From contig JBEDTR010000001.1 of the NCBI GenBank assembly GCA_040119125.1, forward strand, positions 248,001 to 312,000: a stretch of DNA of 64,000 nucleotides. Reading direction: 5' to 3'. This document shows, one piece after another, positions 53,801 through 61,531 of the stretch; the stretch's first letter is position 1; the number at the start of each line of letters is the position of its first letter. The notes under the pieces were generated by a model that was given only the letters and a program-made list of their open reading frames with translations, was not told the origin of the DNA and searched no databases. This DNA is from Pacificitalea sp040119125 (GTDB taxonomy: Bacteria; Pseudomonadota; Alphaproteobacteria; Rhodobacterales; Rhodobacteraceae). A program made the translations under genes and the position numbers.

Positions 53801-53847
53801 GCGGGCGTGCCACGTTGGCTGCCCTGCTGAAGGGAGACCGCTCATGA
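50827..53847 (+). CDS. hmfA: Molybdenum hydroxylase large subunit with C-terminal CoxG-like domain (putative furoyl-CoA dehydrogenase large subunit)
   Basis: A 1006-residue xanthine dehydrogenase-family molybdopterin subunit. The substrate-side loop reads GLNRGFGGPQ (about 362-371), closer to FRGFGGPQ-type hydroxylases than to either CO dehydrogenase signature (AYxCSFR or AYRGAGR). The catalytic glutamate is in GAKGVGEGN, near residue 760. From about 829 to 965 an SRPBCC/CoxG-like domain is fused (LTGEGRAVVAADRQAVWDMV), followed by a glycine-rich linker and a short basic tail. Gene order with the next four genes equals hmfABCDE of Cupriavidus basilensis, so hydroxylation of furoyl-CoA is inferred. 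GGGAGGA precedes the ATG; the stop overlaps the FAD subunit start. Confidence 0.8.
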   Translation: MGLVDAPLAGRSVPRVEDAALLSGRGRFVDDLPVTPGTLALAFVRSPHGHAEIGSIDTDAARDMPGVVAVITGADVARLTRSMTVGVKARVDCWPMAVDRVRYVGEPVVMVVARDRYLAEDAAEKVLVDYTPLPAVVAPLAALSDDAPVLHTSLGSNLINERRFSYGAPDAAFAEAVHRIAIEVDYPRNSCTPIETYGVVASYEPGEDAYDITANFQGPFSIHAVVARALQVPGNRMRLRTPPDSGGSFGIKQGVFPYMILTSVAARIAGAPVKWIEDRLEHLQASVSATNRHTRLEAAVTAEGRITALDWDQVEDCGAHLRAPEPATLYRMHGNMTGAYAIDNVRIRNRVVLTNKTPTGLNRGFGGPQVYYALERLVDRIARQLGLDRLDVIRRNLIPADAFPYRTATGALYDSGDYQTALDRAVTEGGLADLIARRDAARAEGRLYGIGYACVIEPSVSNMGYITTVLTPEEREKAGPKNGAQSTATIAIDPLGAVTVKVASVPQGQGHRTVLAQVVSDELGVPFDNVRVLADVDTMRDAWSIASGNYASRFAPAVTGAAKIAAQRLRDKLARVAAQQLNLKPEDVIFRHGRAVDTGNPDNSVSFARVAAAAHWAPGTLPDGVDQTIRETVFWTPDQLQAPDSADGVNSSLCHGFIFDICGVEIDRDTAEPRIDAYVTMHDCGSILHPAMVDGQVRGGFAQAVGAAFLEEYAYGADGSFQTGTLADYLMPTVMEVPEPQILHHETPSPFTPTGAKGVGEGNCMSTPVCIANAVADALSPVEDATHGPDLTLPLTASKLAPLVFAEEPQSRNPAPTPAPQATGGSGRKLTGEGRAVVAADRQAVWDMVLDPATLEAIVPGAHGIEKVSDTSFKADVTLGVGPVKGRYKAEIHLSDLDPPNALTLSGKAVGGLGTGQGSGRITLTETPEGTEIAYVYEAEIGGKVASVGGRLLDGAAKVVIGEFFRALARHAGGGGGGGSGPLGRLRRAVAGGRATLAALLKGDRS

Positions 53848-54683
53848 AACCTGCTCCGTTCGATTACGTCGCCGCGCGCGACATGGCCGAGGCGCTTTCG
53901 GCCCTCCATGAAGGTGGCGACAGCGCGCGTGTCATCGCCGGTGGCCAGTCTCTGGTGCCGATGCTGAACATGCGGCTCGCCACGCCCGCCACGCTGGTGG
54001 ATATCAGCCGCATCGACGAATTGCGCCGGATCGAAGCCGCGAAGGGCGCGGTCACCATCGGCGCCGCCGTGCGGCAGGCTGAACTGGGCGCGTGGCCCGA
54101 TCTGGCCGAAAAGCTGCCGTTGATCCACGCAGCACTGCCTTGGGTCGGGCATGTGCAGACCCGCAGCCGGGGCACTGTCTGCGGCTCCGTCGCGCATGCC
54201 GATCCAAGCGCTGAATTGCCGCTGTGCCTGCTGGTGCTGGGCGGGACGGTGATCCTGCGCCGCCATCGCCGCACGCGGGAGGTTCCGGCGCGGGAGTTCT
54301 TCCTCGGCATGATGTCTACGGATGTCGCGCCGGGGGAGATGATTGCCGCGCTGCGCCTGCCGCAACCCGAACCGGGCACCGGCCATGCCTTTGTTGAGGT
54401 GGCACGCCGTCATGGGGATTTCGCCATCGTGGCCTGCGCCGCTGTGGCCCGTCCCGATGGTGCGGTCACGCTGGGTGTGGGCGGGGTCGCGGATACGCCG
54501 CGCCTGCTGGAGATCCCCGCCGATGCCGCACGCGATGCGGCGGAGTGCGACGATCGCCTGAACGAATTTGCCTGGAGCCTTGGCGCCCGCGACGACCTGC
54601 ATGCCACGGCGCGCTACCGCCGGGAACTCGTGCGCCGTCTGGGCCGCAAGACCATTGAGGAGGCCCTGTCATGCCGCGCCTGA
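53844..54683 (+). CDS. hmfB: FAD-binding subunit of the molybdenum hydroxylase
   Basis: A 279-residue flavoprotein of the CoxM/xanthine dehydrogenase FAD subunit type. FAD contacts are visible in VIAGGQSLVPMLNMRLATP and RGTVCGSVAHADPSAELPL, followed by the CO dehydrogenase flavoprotein C-terminal domain (FVEVARRHGDFAIVACAAVA). It passes electrons from the iron-sulfur subunit to its acceptor. It overlaps the large subunit by four bases and the next gene by 13. Confidence 0.85.
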   Translation: MKPAPFDYVAARDMAEALSALHEGGDSARVIAGGQSLVPMLNMRLATPATLVDISRIDELRRIEAAKGAVTIGAAVRQAELGAWPDLAEKLPLIHAALPWVGHVQTRSRGTVCGSVAHADPSAELPLCLLVLGGTVILRRHRRTREVPAREFFLGMMSTDVAPGEMIAALRLPQPEPGTGHAFVEVARRHGDFAIVACAAVARPDGAVTLGVGGVADTPRLLEIPADAARDAAECDDRLNEFAWSLGARDDLHATARYRRELVRRLGRKTIEEALSCRA

Positions 54684-55183
54684 CCGCCACGCAAACCGCC
54701 CGCGTGCAATTCAGCCTGAATGGCCGCGACACCACCGCCGACGCGCATCCGAGGATGCTGCTAAGCGACGTGCTACGGCAGGGCGTCGGCGCCACCGGCA
54801 CTCATGTCGGCTGCGAACACGGCGTCTGCGGGGCCTGCACCGTGCTGATCGACGGGGTGCCCGCACGCGCCTGCCTGACCCTCGCCGTTCAGGCCGAGGG
54901 CTGTGATCTGCGCACGGTCGAGGGGCTGGCCGATGCGGGCGATGGCGCGCTGTCGCCGCTTCAGGCCGCGTTCCGTGAACATTTCGCCCTGCAATGCGGC
55001 TTCTGCACCGCCGGTATCTTGATGAGTCTCGACGCGCTTTTCGCCGCTGACCCGGATGCTGACGAGGCCGCGATACGGGACACGCTATCGGGCCATCTGT
55101 GCCGGTGCACCGGCTACACGCCCATCGTGCGGGCGGCACTTGCCGCGCGCGATCGCATCAAGGGAGGAAAGACTGATGCTTGA
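54671..55183 (+). CDS. hmfC: (2Fe-2S) subunit of the molybdenum hydroxylase
   Basis: A 170-residue CoxS-type electron-transfer subunit. The plant-ferredoxin cluster is held by GCEHGVCGACTVLIDG with a fourth Cys in ARACL; the second cluster by LQCGFCTAGILMSLDAL and GHLCRCTGYTPIV. It begins inside the FAD subunit gene and overlaps the CoA ligase gene by eight bases, which implies coupled translation of the complex. Confidence 0.88.
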   Translation: MPRLTATQTARVQFSLNGRDTTADAHPRMLLSDVLRQGVGATGTHVGCEHGVCGACTVLIDGVPARACLTLAVQAEGCDLRTVEGLADAGDGALSPLQAAFREHFALQCGFCTAGILMSLDALFAADPDADEAAIRDTLSGHLCRCTGYTPIVRAALAARDRIKGGKTDA

Positions 55184-56705
55184 CCTGGGAACGAGCTTCC
55201 TGGCCGCGGTGGAACGCGATCCCCGCGCGCTGGCCATTGCCGACGGCGACCTGTCGCTGACCTATGCCGATTGGTTCACCCGGATCAGTGCGCTGACCGA
55301 TGCGCTGGGCCAGATGGGTCTGCGCAAGGGGGATCACCTCGTCACCGCGATGCAGAACCGCTGGCAGAACGCCTCGCTGCACTGGGCCTGTCAGCTGGCG
55401 GGCATCATCATCACGCCGGTCAATTGGCGCGTCACCCCGGAGGAACTGGATCACGCGCTGACCGACAGCGGCGCGAAGGCGCTGTTTCATGACGGCTCTG
55501 TGGCAGAGGCCGTCGCTGCCTCGCAAATCGCGCGGTCCCTCCCGACCGTGCCGCTGGAGGGCGCGGGCGGTCTGGCCGAGATGCTGGACGGGCGTGCCGC
55601 TGACGCGCTCCCGCAGGCGGGCGCGGACGATATTTCCCTGATGCTCTATACGTCCGGCACCACGTCAAAGCCCAAAGGCGTGCCGCGCCGCCACCGGGCC
55701 GAACGCGCCGGGGCCGTGGCGCATGTGGCGCAGAACCTTTACCGCAACGGCGAACGCACGCTGGGCGTCATGCCGCTCTATCACACGATGGGGGTGCGCT
55801 CGCTGCTGTCCTCGGCGCTGATCGGGGGCGGGTTCGTCTGCCTGCCGCGTTTCGACGTGCCCGGTGCGCTGGCCGCGATCGAACGGCATGGCGTGACCAA
55901 TCTCTACCTCGTGCCGACGCTTTATCATGACATCGTGCATCATGCGGACTTCTCGCCTGCGCGGGTCGCCAGCGTGACCAAGCTGGGCTTTGCCGGGGCG
56001 TCGATGACCGATGGCCTGCTGAAGAAACTGTCTGACGCGTTCAAGCCCGAGCTTTTCGTCAATCACTACGGCTCCTCCGAGATCTACACCTTCACCATCT
56101 GTCAGGACGCCGTGGCAAAACCCGGCTCTGCGGGGCGTGCGGCGCTTAACCAGCGCATCCGTGTTGTGCCTCTCGACAGCACCGACCCCGAGGCGCAATC
56201 CGCCCCCGGCGAAGAGGGCCAGATCATCGCAACCATGCAGGGCGACGAGGCGTTCGAAGGCTACTGGAACCGCCCCGAGGCGGATGCCAAGGCGATCCGT
56301 GACGGGTGGTATTTCACCGGGGACTGCGGCCTGATCGACGAGGATGGCGATCTATTCGTCACCGGGCGCACCGATGACATGATCATCACCGGCGGCGAGA
56401 ACGTCTCTCCGGTAGAGGTCGAAAGCTGCCTGTCGCTGCACCCCGGCGTGGCTGAGGTGGCCGTGGTGGGCCTGCCCGACGCTCGTTGGGGAAAGGTGGT
56501 GACTGCCTTCGTCAAACGCAGCGGCGATGTGACCGAGGATGACCTCGACGCGCATTGCCGTAACTCCGACCTGTCGAATTTCCGACGTCCCCGCAAATAC
56601 GTCTTTGTGCGTGAACTGCCCCGTTCTCCGGTGGGCAAGTTGCTGCGCCGGCTTCTTGTGGCTGGCGACTACCAGCCCGAGACGCCGGAAACGGCCCGCG
56701 CCTGA
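55176..56705 (+). CDS. hmfD: AMP-binding acyl-CoA ligase (putative 2-furoyl-CoA synthetase)
   Basis: A 509-residue adenylate-forming ligase activating a carboxylic acid to its CoA thioester. The phosphate loop is LYTSGTTSKPKGVPRRH, core motifs include YGSSEIYTF and YFTGDCGLIDEDGDLFVTGR, and the catalytic lysine is in SPVGKLLRR near the end. GGGAGG lies in the end of the 2Fe-2S gene just before the ATG. The hydroxylase and crotonase neighbours suggest a heteroaromatic or aromatic acid as substrate; 2-furoate is the best fit by gene order. Confidence 0.82.
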   Translation: MLDLGTSFLAAVERDPRALAIADGDLSLTYADWFTRISALTDALGQMGLRKGDHLVTAMQNRWQNASLHWACQLAGIIITPVNWRVTPEELDHALTDSGAKALFHDGSVAEAVAASQIARSLPTVPLEGAGGLAEMLDGRAADALPQAGADDISLMLYTSGTTSKPKGVPRRHRAERAGAVAHVAQNLYRNGERTLGVMPLYHTMGVRSLLSSALIGGGFVCLPRFDVPGALAAIERHGVTNLYLVPTLYHDIVHHADFSPARVASVTKLGFAGASMTDGLLKKLSDAFKPELFVNHYGSSEIYTFTICQDAVAKPGSAGRAALNQRIRVVPLDSTDPEAQSAPGEEGQIIATMQGDEAFEGYWNRPEADAKAIRDGWYFTGDCGLIDEDGDLFVTGRTDDMIITGGENVSPVEVESCLSLHPGVAEVAVVGLPDARWGKVVTAFVKRSGDVTEDDLDAHCRNSDLSNFRRPRKYVFVRELPRSPVGKLLRRLLVAGDYQPETPETARA

Positions 56706-56737
56706 GACCCCGACTGATAACCGAAAGGACCGCCCCC

Positions 56738-57544
56738 ATGACCGAAGGTATGACCTTCCACGATCCGCGCTTGGCCGAACTCGACGGCTTCCGCGTCACC
56801 CTCGATGTCGCGGCTGAACGCGCCGATATCGTGCTGGACCGCCCGCCCTATAACGTGATCTCGATGGAGGCACGCGACCAGTTGCGGCTGGTGTTCGAAG
56901 CGCTGGACGAAGACGACCGCGTGCGCATCATCGTGCTGTCCGGCGCGGGGGAGAATTTCTCCTCCGGCGGCAATATCAAGGGTTTCCTTGAGGCCACGCC
57001 TGAACATGTCTCGAAGCTGGCATGGAATGTCGCCGCGCCTGCGCGCTGCACCAAGCCGGTGATCGCGGCCAATCGCGGCTTCACCTTCGGCGTCGGGTTT
57101 GAGCTGTCGCTGGCCTGTGATTTCCGCATCGTTTCGGAAACCTGCCGCTACGCGCTGCCCGAGCAGAAACTGGGCCAGATCCCCGGATCCGGTGGCTCTG
57201 CCCGGTTGCAGAAAATCGTCGGCGTCACCCGCACCAAGGACATCGTAATGCGGTCCAAGCGGATCGCGGGCCAGCAGGCGCTGGATTGGGGCATCGCCAC
57301 CGAATGCGTCGCGGATGCTGATCTGGAGCAGACCGTGAGCGACCTTGTCGAGGAGCTTCGCGGCTTTTCGCCCATGGCGCAACGGACCGCCAAGAAGCTG
57401 CTCAACGATACGGATGACGCGCTGCTTACCACGGCAATCGAACTGGAAGGGCTGAACTACAGCCGCCTGCGCCAGTCCGATGATTTCCGCGAGGGCGTCG
57501 AGGCGTTCCACGAAAAGCGCAAGCCACAGTTTACCGGTCGCTGA
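56738..57544 (+). CDS. hmfE: Enoyl-CoA hydratase/isomerase family protein (putative furoate-pathway HmfE)
   Basis: A 268-residue crotonase-fold protein. The CoA-oxyanion loops appear as SGAGENFSSGGNIKGFL and ANRGFTFGVGFELSLACDFR, followed by PEQKLGQIPGSGGSARLQKI, where hydratases usually carry a catalytic acid. In Cupriavidus basilensis HmfE is proposed to act on the ring-opened or lactone intermediate leading to 2-oxoglutaroyl-CoA. It is 32 bp after the ligase and 33 bp before the transporter gene, in the same operon. Confidence 0.82.
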   Translation: MTEGMTFHDPRLAELDGFRVTLDVAAERADIVLDRPPYNVISMEARDQLRLVFEALDEDDRVRIIVLSGAGENFSSGGNIKGFLEATPEHVSKLAWNVAAPARCTKPVIAANRGFTFGVGFELSLACDFRIVSETCRYALPEQKLGQIPGSGGSARLQKIVGVTRTKDIVMRSKRIAGQQALDWGIATECVADADLEQTVSDLVEELRGFSPMAQRTAKKLLNDTDDALLTTAIELEGLNYSRLRQSDDFREGVEAFHEKRKPQFTGR

Positions 57545-57577
57545 ACAGCGACTTCACGAAGGGAGAGGGAGGAACAC

Positions 57578-58846
57578 ATGGAACCTAAGCAAAGCAGATG
57601 GATCGAGAAGGGTCCGGGCTTCGGAGCCGGCATCGCCGGTTTCGGCAAGCATCTGGGCATCAAAACCGCCAGTGCCGGCGTCGTCGCCGCGATTTTCGGC
57701 TGTTCGGGGCCGGCGTTGATCGTGATCGGCGCGGCCAAGGGCGGCAACCTGACCGAAGGCCAGACCGTGGCATGGCTTTTGGCGATCTACGGGCTCGGCG
57801 GGCTGATCAGCCTTGTCATGGGGCTTTATTACAAGATGCCCGTCACCGGGGCCTACTCGATCCCCGGCGCGGCCTTGGTCGCCGGGGCGCTGGCGATCTT
57901 TCCGTTCGAGCAGGCCGTGGGCGCGTTTCTCATGGCTGGTCTGATGGTGTTCTTGCTGGGCATCACGGGCTTGATCGGACGGGTCATGCGCTGGCTGCCC
58001 ATGCCCATCGTCATGGCGATGATCGCGGGCGCGCTGATCCGGTTCGGCATCGGGGCGGTCTCCTCGATCGAGAAACTGCCGATCATCGTGGGCTCCGCCA
58101 CGCTGGCGTTCTTCCTGTCGATGCGGTTTCTGAAAACGGTGCCGCCGGTGCTGTCGGCGCTGGTCGTCGGCCTGATCGCCGTCGCGCTGACCGGCAGCTT
58201 CAACGGCGGCGAGCAGGTGATCTCCTTCGTTGCGCCGGAATTCACCACGCCTGTGTTCACGCTCGACGCCTTCCTTGCCATCGCGGTGCCGCTGGCAGTG
58301 CTGGTGATCGGCGCTGAAAACGCGCAGGCAATCGGGGTGCTCTATGCCGAAGGCTACCGCCCGCCGATCAACGCCATGACTGTGATTTCGGGGCTTGGCG
58401 GCATAGCAGCCGGTCTCATCGGTGGCCATAACGCCAATATCGCGGGCCCGATGACCGCGATCTGTTCGTCCGATCAGGCCGGCGAGGATCGTGAAGGCCG
58501 CTATGCCGCCACGGTGCTGAACGGCATCTTGTTTGCTGCCTTCGGTATCTTTGCGGGGGTTGCGGTGCCGCTGATCATGGCGCTGCCGGGGCCGCTGATC
58601 GGGGCCGTTGCGGGGCTTGCGATGATCACCGTTCTGCTGAGCGCGTTCCAAGCGGCGTTCGACCGCAAAGCGGGCTATCAGATCGGGGCATTCGTCGCGC
58701 TGATCGTGGCAATGTCGAACATCTCGTTCCTCAGCATCAGTGCTCCGTTCTGGGCGCTTCTGGCCGGTGCGCTGGTGTCGCTTCTGATCGAGGCACGGCC
58801 CACCGCCACCACCGAACAACGCGCGGACGCCACTCCGGCGGAGTGA
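57578..58846 (+). CDS. BenE-family benzoate/H+ symporter-like transporter (copy 2)
   Basis: A 422-residue inner-membrane protein with about 12 helices of the BenE family. Motifs are MPVTGAYSIPGAALVAGALA and LIGGHNANIAGPMTAICSSD. As the last gene of the hydroxylase-ligase-crotonase operon it is the likely importer of that pathway's acid substrate. GGGAGAGGGAGG lies before the ATG, and a terminator follows. It differs clearly from the first BenE-like protein (48544-49710). Confidence 0.87.
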   Translation: MEPKQSRWIEKGPGFGAGIAGFGKHLGIKTASAGVVAAIFGCSGPALIVIGAAKGGNLTEGQTVAWLLAIYGLGGLISLVMGLYYKMPVTGAYSIPGAALVAGALAIFPFEQAVGAFLMAGLMVFLLGITGLIGRVMRWLPMPIVMAMIAGALIRFGIGAVSSIEKLPIIVGSATLAFFLSMRFLKTVPPVLSALVVGLIAVALTGSFNGGEQVISFVAPEFTTPVFTLDAFLAIAVPLAVLVIGAENAQAIGVLYAEGYRPPINAMTVISGLGGIAAGLIGGHNANIAGPMTAICSSDQAGEDREGRYAATVLNGILFAAFGIFAGVAVPLIMALPGPLIGAVAGLAMITVLLSAFQAAFDRKAGYQIGAFVALIVAMSNISFLSISAPFWALLAGALVSLLIEARPTATTEQRADATPAE

Positions 58847-58867
58847 TCTGACCTGTCACCAAGACCG

Positions 58868-58895
58868 AAGGGCCTGCGCTTCTGCGCGGGCCCTT
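58868..58895 (+). terminator. Rho-independent terminator after the furoate-type operon
   Basis: AAGGGCC-T-GCGC (58868-58879) pairs with GCGC-G-GGCCCTT (58884-58895) around TTCT, followed by TGCGATTT. It lies 22 bp after the transporter stop. Confidence 0.75.
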
Positions 58896-58938
58896 TGCGA
58901 TTTGGAGGGAGAGATTCTAGCCGGTCGGCAATCGCAGG

Positions 58939-60198
58939 TCAGCCCGCCGTTGCCACCGCAAGCCCGTCGACCACGGCCGTGAAGGCCTCGGATCGATGCA
59001 GCGTGGCTTTCGGGCACAGCGCCTGCGATTCCTGCGCCACCATCCCCATCAGGCTGGAGCCGCCAACCAACACGACGCGCCCGACCTCCGCAGATGTCAG
59101 CCCGGCATGGTCGAGCGTTTCCTGCATCGTGCGGCGCAGGGCCGCGCGGAACCCCGACAGCGACGCGTCGAGCGAAGCCGGGGTCACCGGCGCAGAGATG
59201 CCCCGCGCGATCACACTCATATCGATCACCGTCTGCATCTGCTCTGCGCCGTTATTTGCCGCGATCTTCCCAGCCTCGACGGCAAAGGCCAGCTCATGCC
59301 CCAACTCATCCTCAATCACGGTGGCGAGCCGCTCCATCGCGGGGCGGTCCTCGGCGTGTTTGACCAGATCGGCCACCATGCGGCGGGTGTCGGGGGTATA
59401 TAGAAACGGGATCTTGGCCCAGCTCGACAATTCGACATAGATCGCTTTCGGCACTGGCAGCAGACCCTCGCCCAGACTGCGGTGCAACTGCCCACCCAAG
59501 CCCAGAAGCGGCATGGCATGATCCATCGACACGGCGTGGTCAAAATCCGTGCCGCCCAGCCGGATGCCGTGGCTGGCGAGGATGCGGATCTGCCCGTCGT
59601 CAACTCGGAACACGGTGAAGTCCGATGTGCCGCCGCCGATATCGACAATCAATCCGGTCTCCGCTGGCGCGGTGTCGTCGCGGGTCTGGGCATGATTGGC
59701 CAGCGCGGCAGCTTCCGGTTCGGGCAGGAAATCGACAGTGTCAAACCCGGCGGCATGGTAGCAGGCGCGCAGATCGGCTTCTGCCTGCGCATCACGGACA
59801 GGATCGGCGGAATGGAAATGCACCGGTCGCCCGGACAGCACGCGGGTGAAGCTTGTGCCGCTCGCCGCCTCGGCGCGCTTGCGGATCTCGATCAGGAATT
59901 CGGTAATGACCTGGGCCAAGCTTCGCCGCGTGCCGCCGATTAGCCGCGTCTCATGCAGCAGCGCGGTGCCCAGAACGCTTTTCAACGCGCGCATGTAGCG
60001 GCCTTCTTCGCCGTCGATGAGCGCCGCGGCAGCCGCAGCTCCGATCCGCATTGGTCCCCGGTTGGCTGGGAAAAACACCGCCGTTGGCAGCGTCTCGGCC
60101 TGTGGCTCCAACAGCAACCGCCGGGGAATGCCGTGCTCAAGGATTGCGGCGGCTGAATTTGAAGTGCCGAAATCGATGGCAAGGGTGGGGCCGGGCAT
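58939..60198 (-). CDS. Hsp70 family protein, YegD-like
   Basis: A 419-residue Hsp70-like ATPase lacking the substrate-binding part of DnaK, as in YegD. Nucleotide-binding motifs are AIDFGTSNSAAAI at the N-terminus, IVDIGGGTSDFTVFRV near 200 and VVLVGGSSLMG near 385. No DnaJ or GrpE partner is nearby. I chose the ATG giving MPGPTLAID. Clients unknown. It lies after sodC on the same strand, separated by the sodC terminator. Confidence 0.9.
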   Translation of the reverse strand: MPGPTLAIDFGTSNSAAAILEHGIPRRLLLEPQAETLPTAVFFPANRGPMRIGAAAAAALIDGEEGRYMRALKSVLGTALLHETRLIGGTRRSLAQVITEFLIEIRKRAEAASGTSFTRVLSGRPVHFHSADPVRDAQAEADLRACYHAAGFDTVDFLPEPEAAALANHAQTRDDTAPAETGLIVDIGGGTSDFTVFRVDDGQIRILASHGIRLGGTDFDHAVSMDHAMPLLGLGGQLHRSLGEGLLPVPKAIYVELSSWAKIPFLYTPDTRRMVADLVKHAEDRPAMERLATVIEDELGHELAFAVEAGKIAANNGAEQMQTVIDMSVIARGISAPVTPASLDASLSGFRAALRRTMQETLDHAGLTSAEVGRVVLVGGSSLMGMVAQESQALCPKATLHRSEAFTAVVDGLAVATAG

Positions 60199-60260
60199 CT
60201 GACAAGTCCTGTGATCGGGCAGAGGCGCGGGGCTAGCCAATCACGCCGCGAACGGCAAGG

Positions 60261-60284
60261 AAAAACCGGCCTGCAAGCCGGTTT
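60261..60284 (-). terminator. Rho-independent terminator after sodC
   Basis: On the minus strand AAACCGGC pairs with GCCGGTTT around a short loop and is followed by a T run (plus-strand AAAAA at 60261-60265). It lies 23 bp after the sodC stop. Confidence 0.8.
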
Positions 60285-60306
60285 CTCGGAGGTCTTGGAT
60301 CAGGGA

Positions 60307-60936
60307 TCACTCGGTCCGGAACTCGAAAGTGCCGCATGCGATACGGTCACCGGCATCGCCCGCAGGCTGGCTTTCATAATCGTCCGATCCGGCATGGACG
60401 ACAAACGCAGCGCCGTCGTCGTCATCCATCAAGTCCAACGTCAGGTCGGACTTGAAGACATCCGCCGTCGCCGCGCCGCTTGCCGCCACCGAGATGTTGG
60501 GCAAATCGCCGGGATGCGGTCCACCTTCGACCATGACGCCATGTTCCGCCCCACCAGCCAGATGCCCGCCGGCAGAGGTGAAATCCTCGGCGCTGCAATC
60601 GCCCGTCTCGTGGATATGCATCGCATGCGGCCCCTCAGGCAGCCCGTCAAGCGCGATGGAGACCAGCACTTGCCCGGAGGCGGTTTGCTCAACCCGCACA
60701 TCGCCAAGCGTCGCCCCCTGTGTGTCTGTAACCTCGGCGATACCGACGCCGACCACATCGCCCGCAGGCATCGCCTCCTCGGCAGTCTCACTATTCGACC
60801 CTGCGGTTTGATCGCTGGCAGTGCTTTCCCCCGCTGGGGCCGCGACAGTGCCTGCTACCGGCGCGGTATCCTGCGCAAAGAGCGGTCCCGCAATAACGGC
60901 ACTGATGGCCGCTGCGCTGATGATACGACATGTCAT
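60307..60936 (-). CDS. sodC: Superoxide dismutase [Cu-Zn], periplasmic
   Basis: A 209-residue secreted Cu,Zn superoxide dismutase with a signal peptide (ISAAAISAVIAGPLFAQD) and an Ala/Glu-rich spacer of about 40 residues. Copper and zinc ligands are visible in PHAMHIHETGDC, GGHLAGGAEHGVM, GGPHPGDLPN and FVVHAGSDDY, and the last Cys (RIACGTFEF) can form the family disulfide. It protects the periplasm from superoxide. Monocistronic, with its own terminator. Confidence 0.93.
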   Translation of the reverse strand: MTCRIISAAAISAVIAGPLFAQDTAPVAGTVAAPAGESTASDQTAGSNSETAEEAMPAGDVVGVGIAEVTDTQGATLGDVRVEQTASGQVLVSIALDGLPEGPHAMHIHETGDCSAEDFTSAGGHLAGGAEHGVMVEGGPHPGDLPNISVAASGAATADVFKSDLTLDLMDDDDGAAFVVHAGSDDYESQPAGDAGDRIACGTFEFRTE

Positions 60937-61041
60937 GATGAAATCCCCCTCACTGGTTCATCGCCTCAACCAGACGGGCAGGGGAGGGGTTCCAGCTTTT
61001 CCTTGCACCGAACCCACGCTTGCACCAAAACGCCGACCAGC

Positions 61042-61118
61042 GGTCCCTTAGCTCAACAGGATAGAGCAGCTGACTTCTAATCAGCAGGTTCGGGGTTCGA
61101 GTCCTCGAGGGATCGCCA
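61042..61118 (+). tRNA. tRNA-Arg (anticodon TCT)
   Basis: Acceptor GGTCCCT (61042-61048) pairs with AGGGATC (61108-61114), including one G-T wobble. The anticodon stem GCTGA/TCAGC encloses CTTCTAA, giving anticodon TCT for AGA codons. The T arm reads CGGGG-TTCGAGT-CCTCG. Discriminator G and a genomically encoded CCA (61116-61118) follow. It stands alone, downstream of and divergent from sodC. Confidence 0.93.
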
Positions 61119-61173
61119 GCTTTCGCATTTCACCGCAGGCAGGGACCAAACTGCATTGGCGCGCGGCTCGCGG

Positions 61174-61359
61174 TCAGATGCCCGCCTTGCGCAGCAAGAT
61201 CAGCGCAAGACCCGCAAACAGGGCGGCTATTGCTGCCAGCGCCAAACCCGTCAGCGCTGAGGGTTGCTGAAATATCCGTTTCGGGGTGTAGCATTTGCCG
61301 CAGCGACTTCCACTCAACCGCATACGATGTCCACAATCGTCGCACTGAAACAGCCGCAT
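61174..61359 (-). CDS. Small zinc-ribbon membrane protein
   Basis: A 61-residue protein with an N-terminal zinc ribbon made of two CxxC knuckles (FQCDDCGHRM and RCGKCY) and one C-terminal transmembrane helix (LTGLALAAIAALFAGLALIL) ending in RKAGI. I chose the ATG giving MRLFQCDDC; a GTG four codons upstream is possible. I do not recognise a named family. The ribbon-plus-anchor plan is coherent and both CxxC pairs are intact, so I think it is real. Confidence 0.6.
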   Translation of the reverse strand: MRLFQCDDCGHRMRLSGSRCGKCYTPKRIFQQPSALTGLALAAIAALFAGLALILLRKAGI

Positions 61360-61531
61360 CGCATCTCTCACAAACTTAAAAACTCGTTAACGTGGGTTGT
61401 GCGTATACTAACTGGCCCTTACGTCAAGGAGAAGCGTCGCGCAGCGCCTCTCCCCTAAAGTGATAGATTTTCAGGCGCCTTGCTGGATCATTGCGCGCTG
61501 AATACGGCACCCAAGGCCGGGGTGGGCGGGG

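Noticed and set aside
50827..55183. Carbon monoxide dehydrogenase (coxLMS)
   Set aside because: The large subunit lacks both CODH signatures (AYxCSFR and AYRGAGR) and has GLNRGFGGPQ instead; a CoA ligase and crotonase follow, and coxDEF genes are absent.
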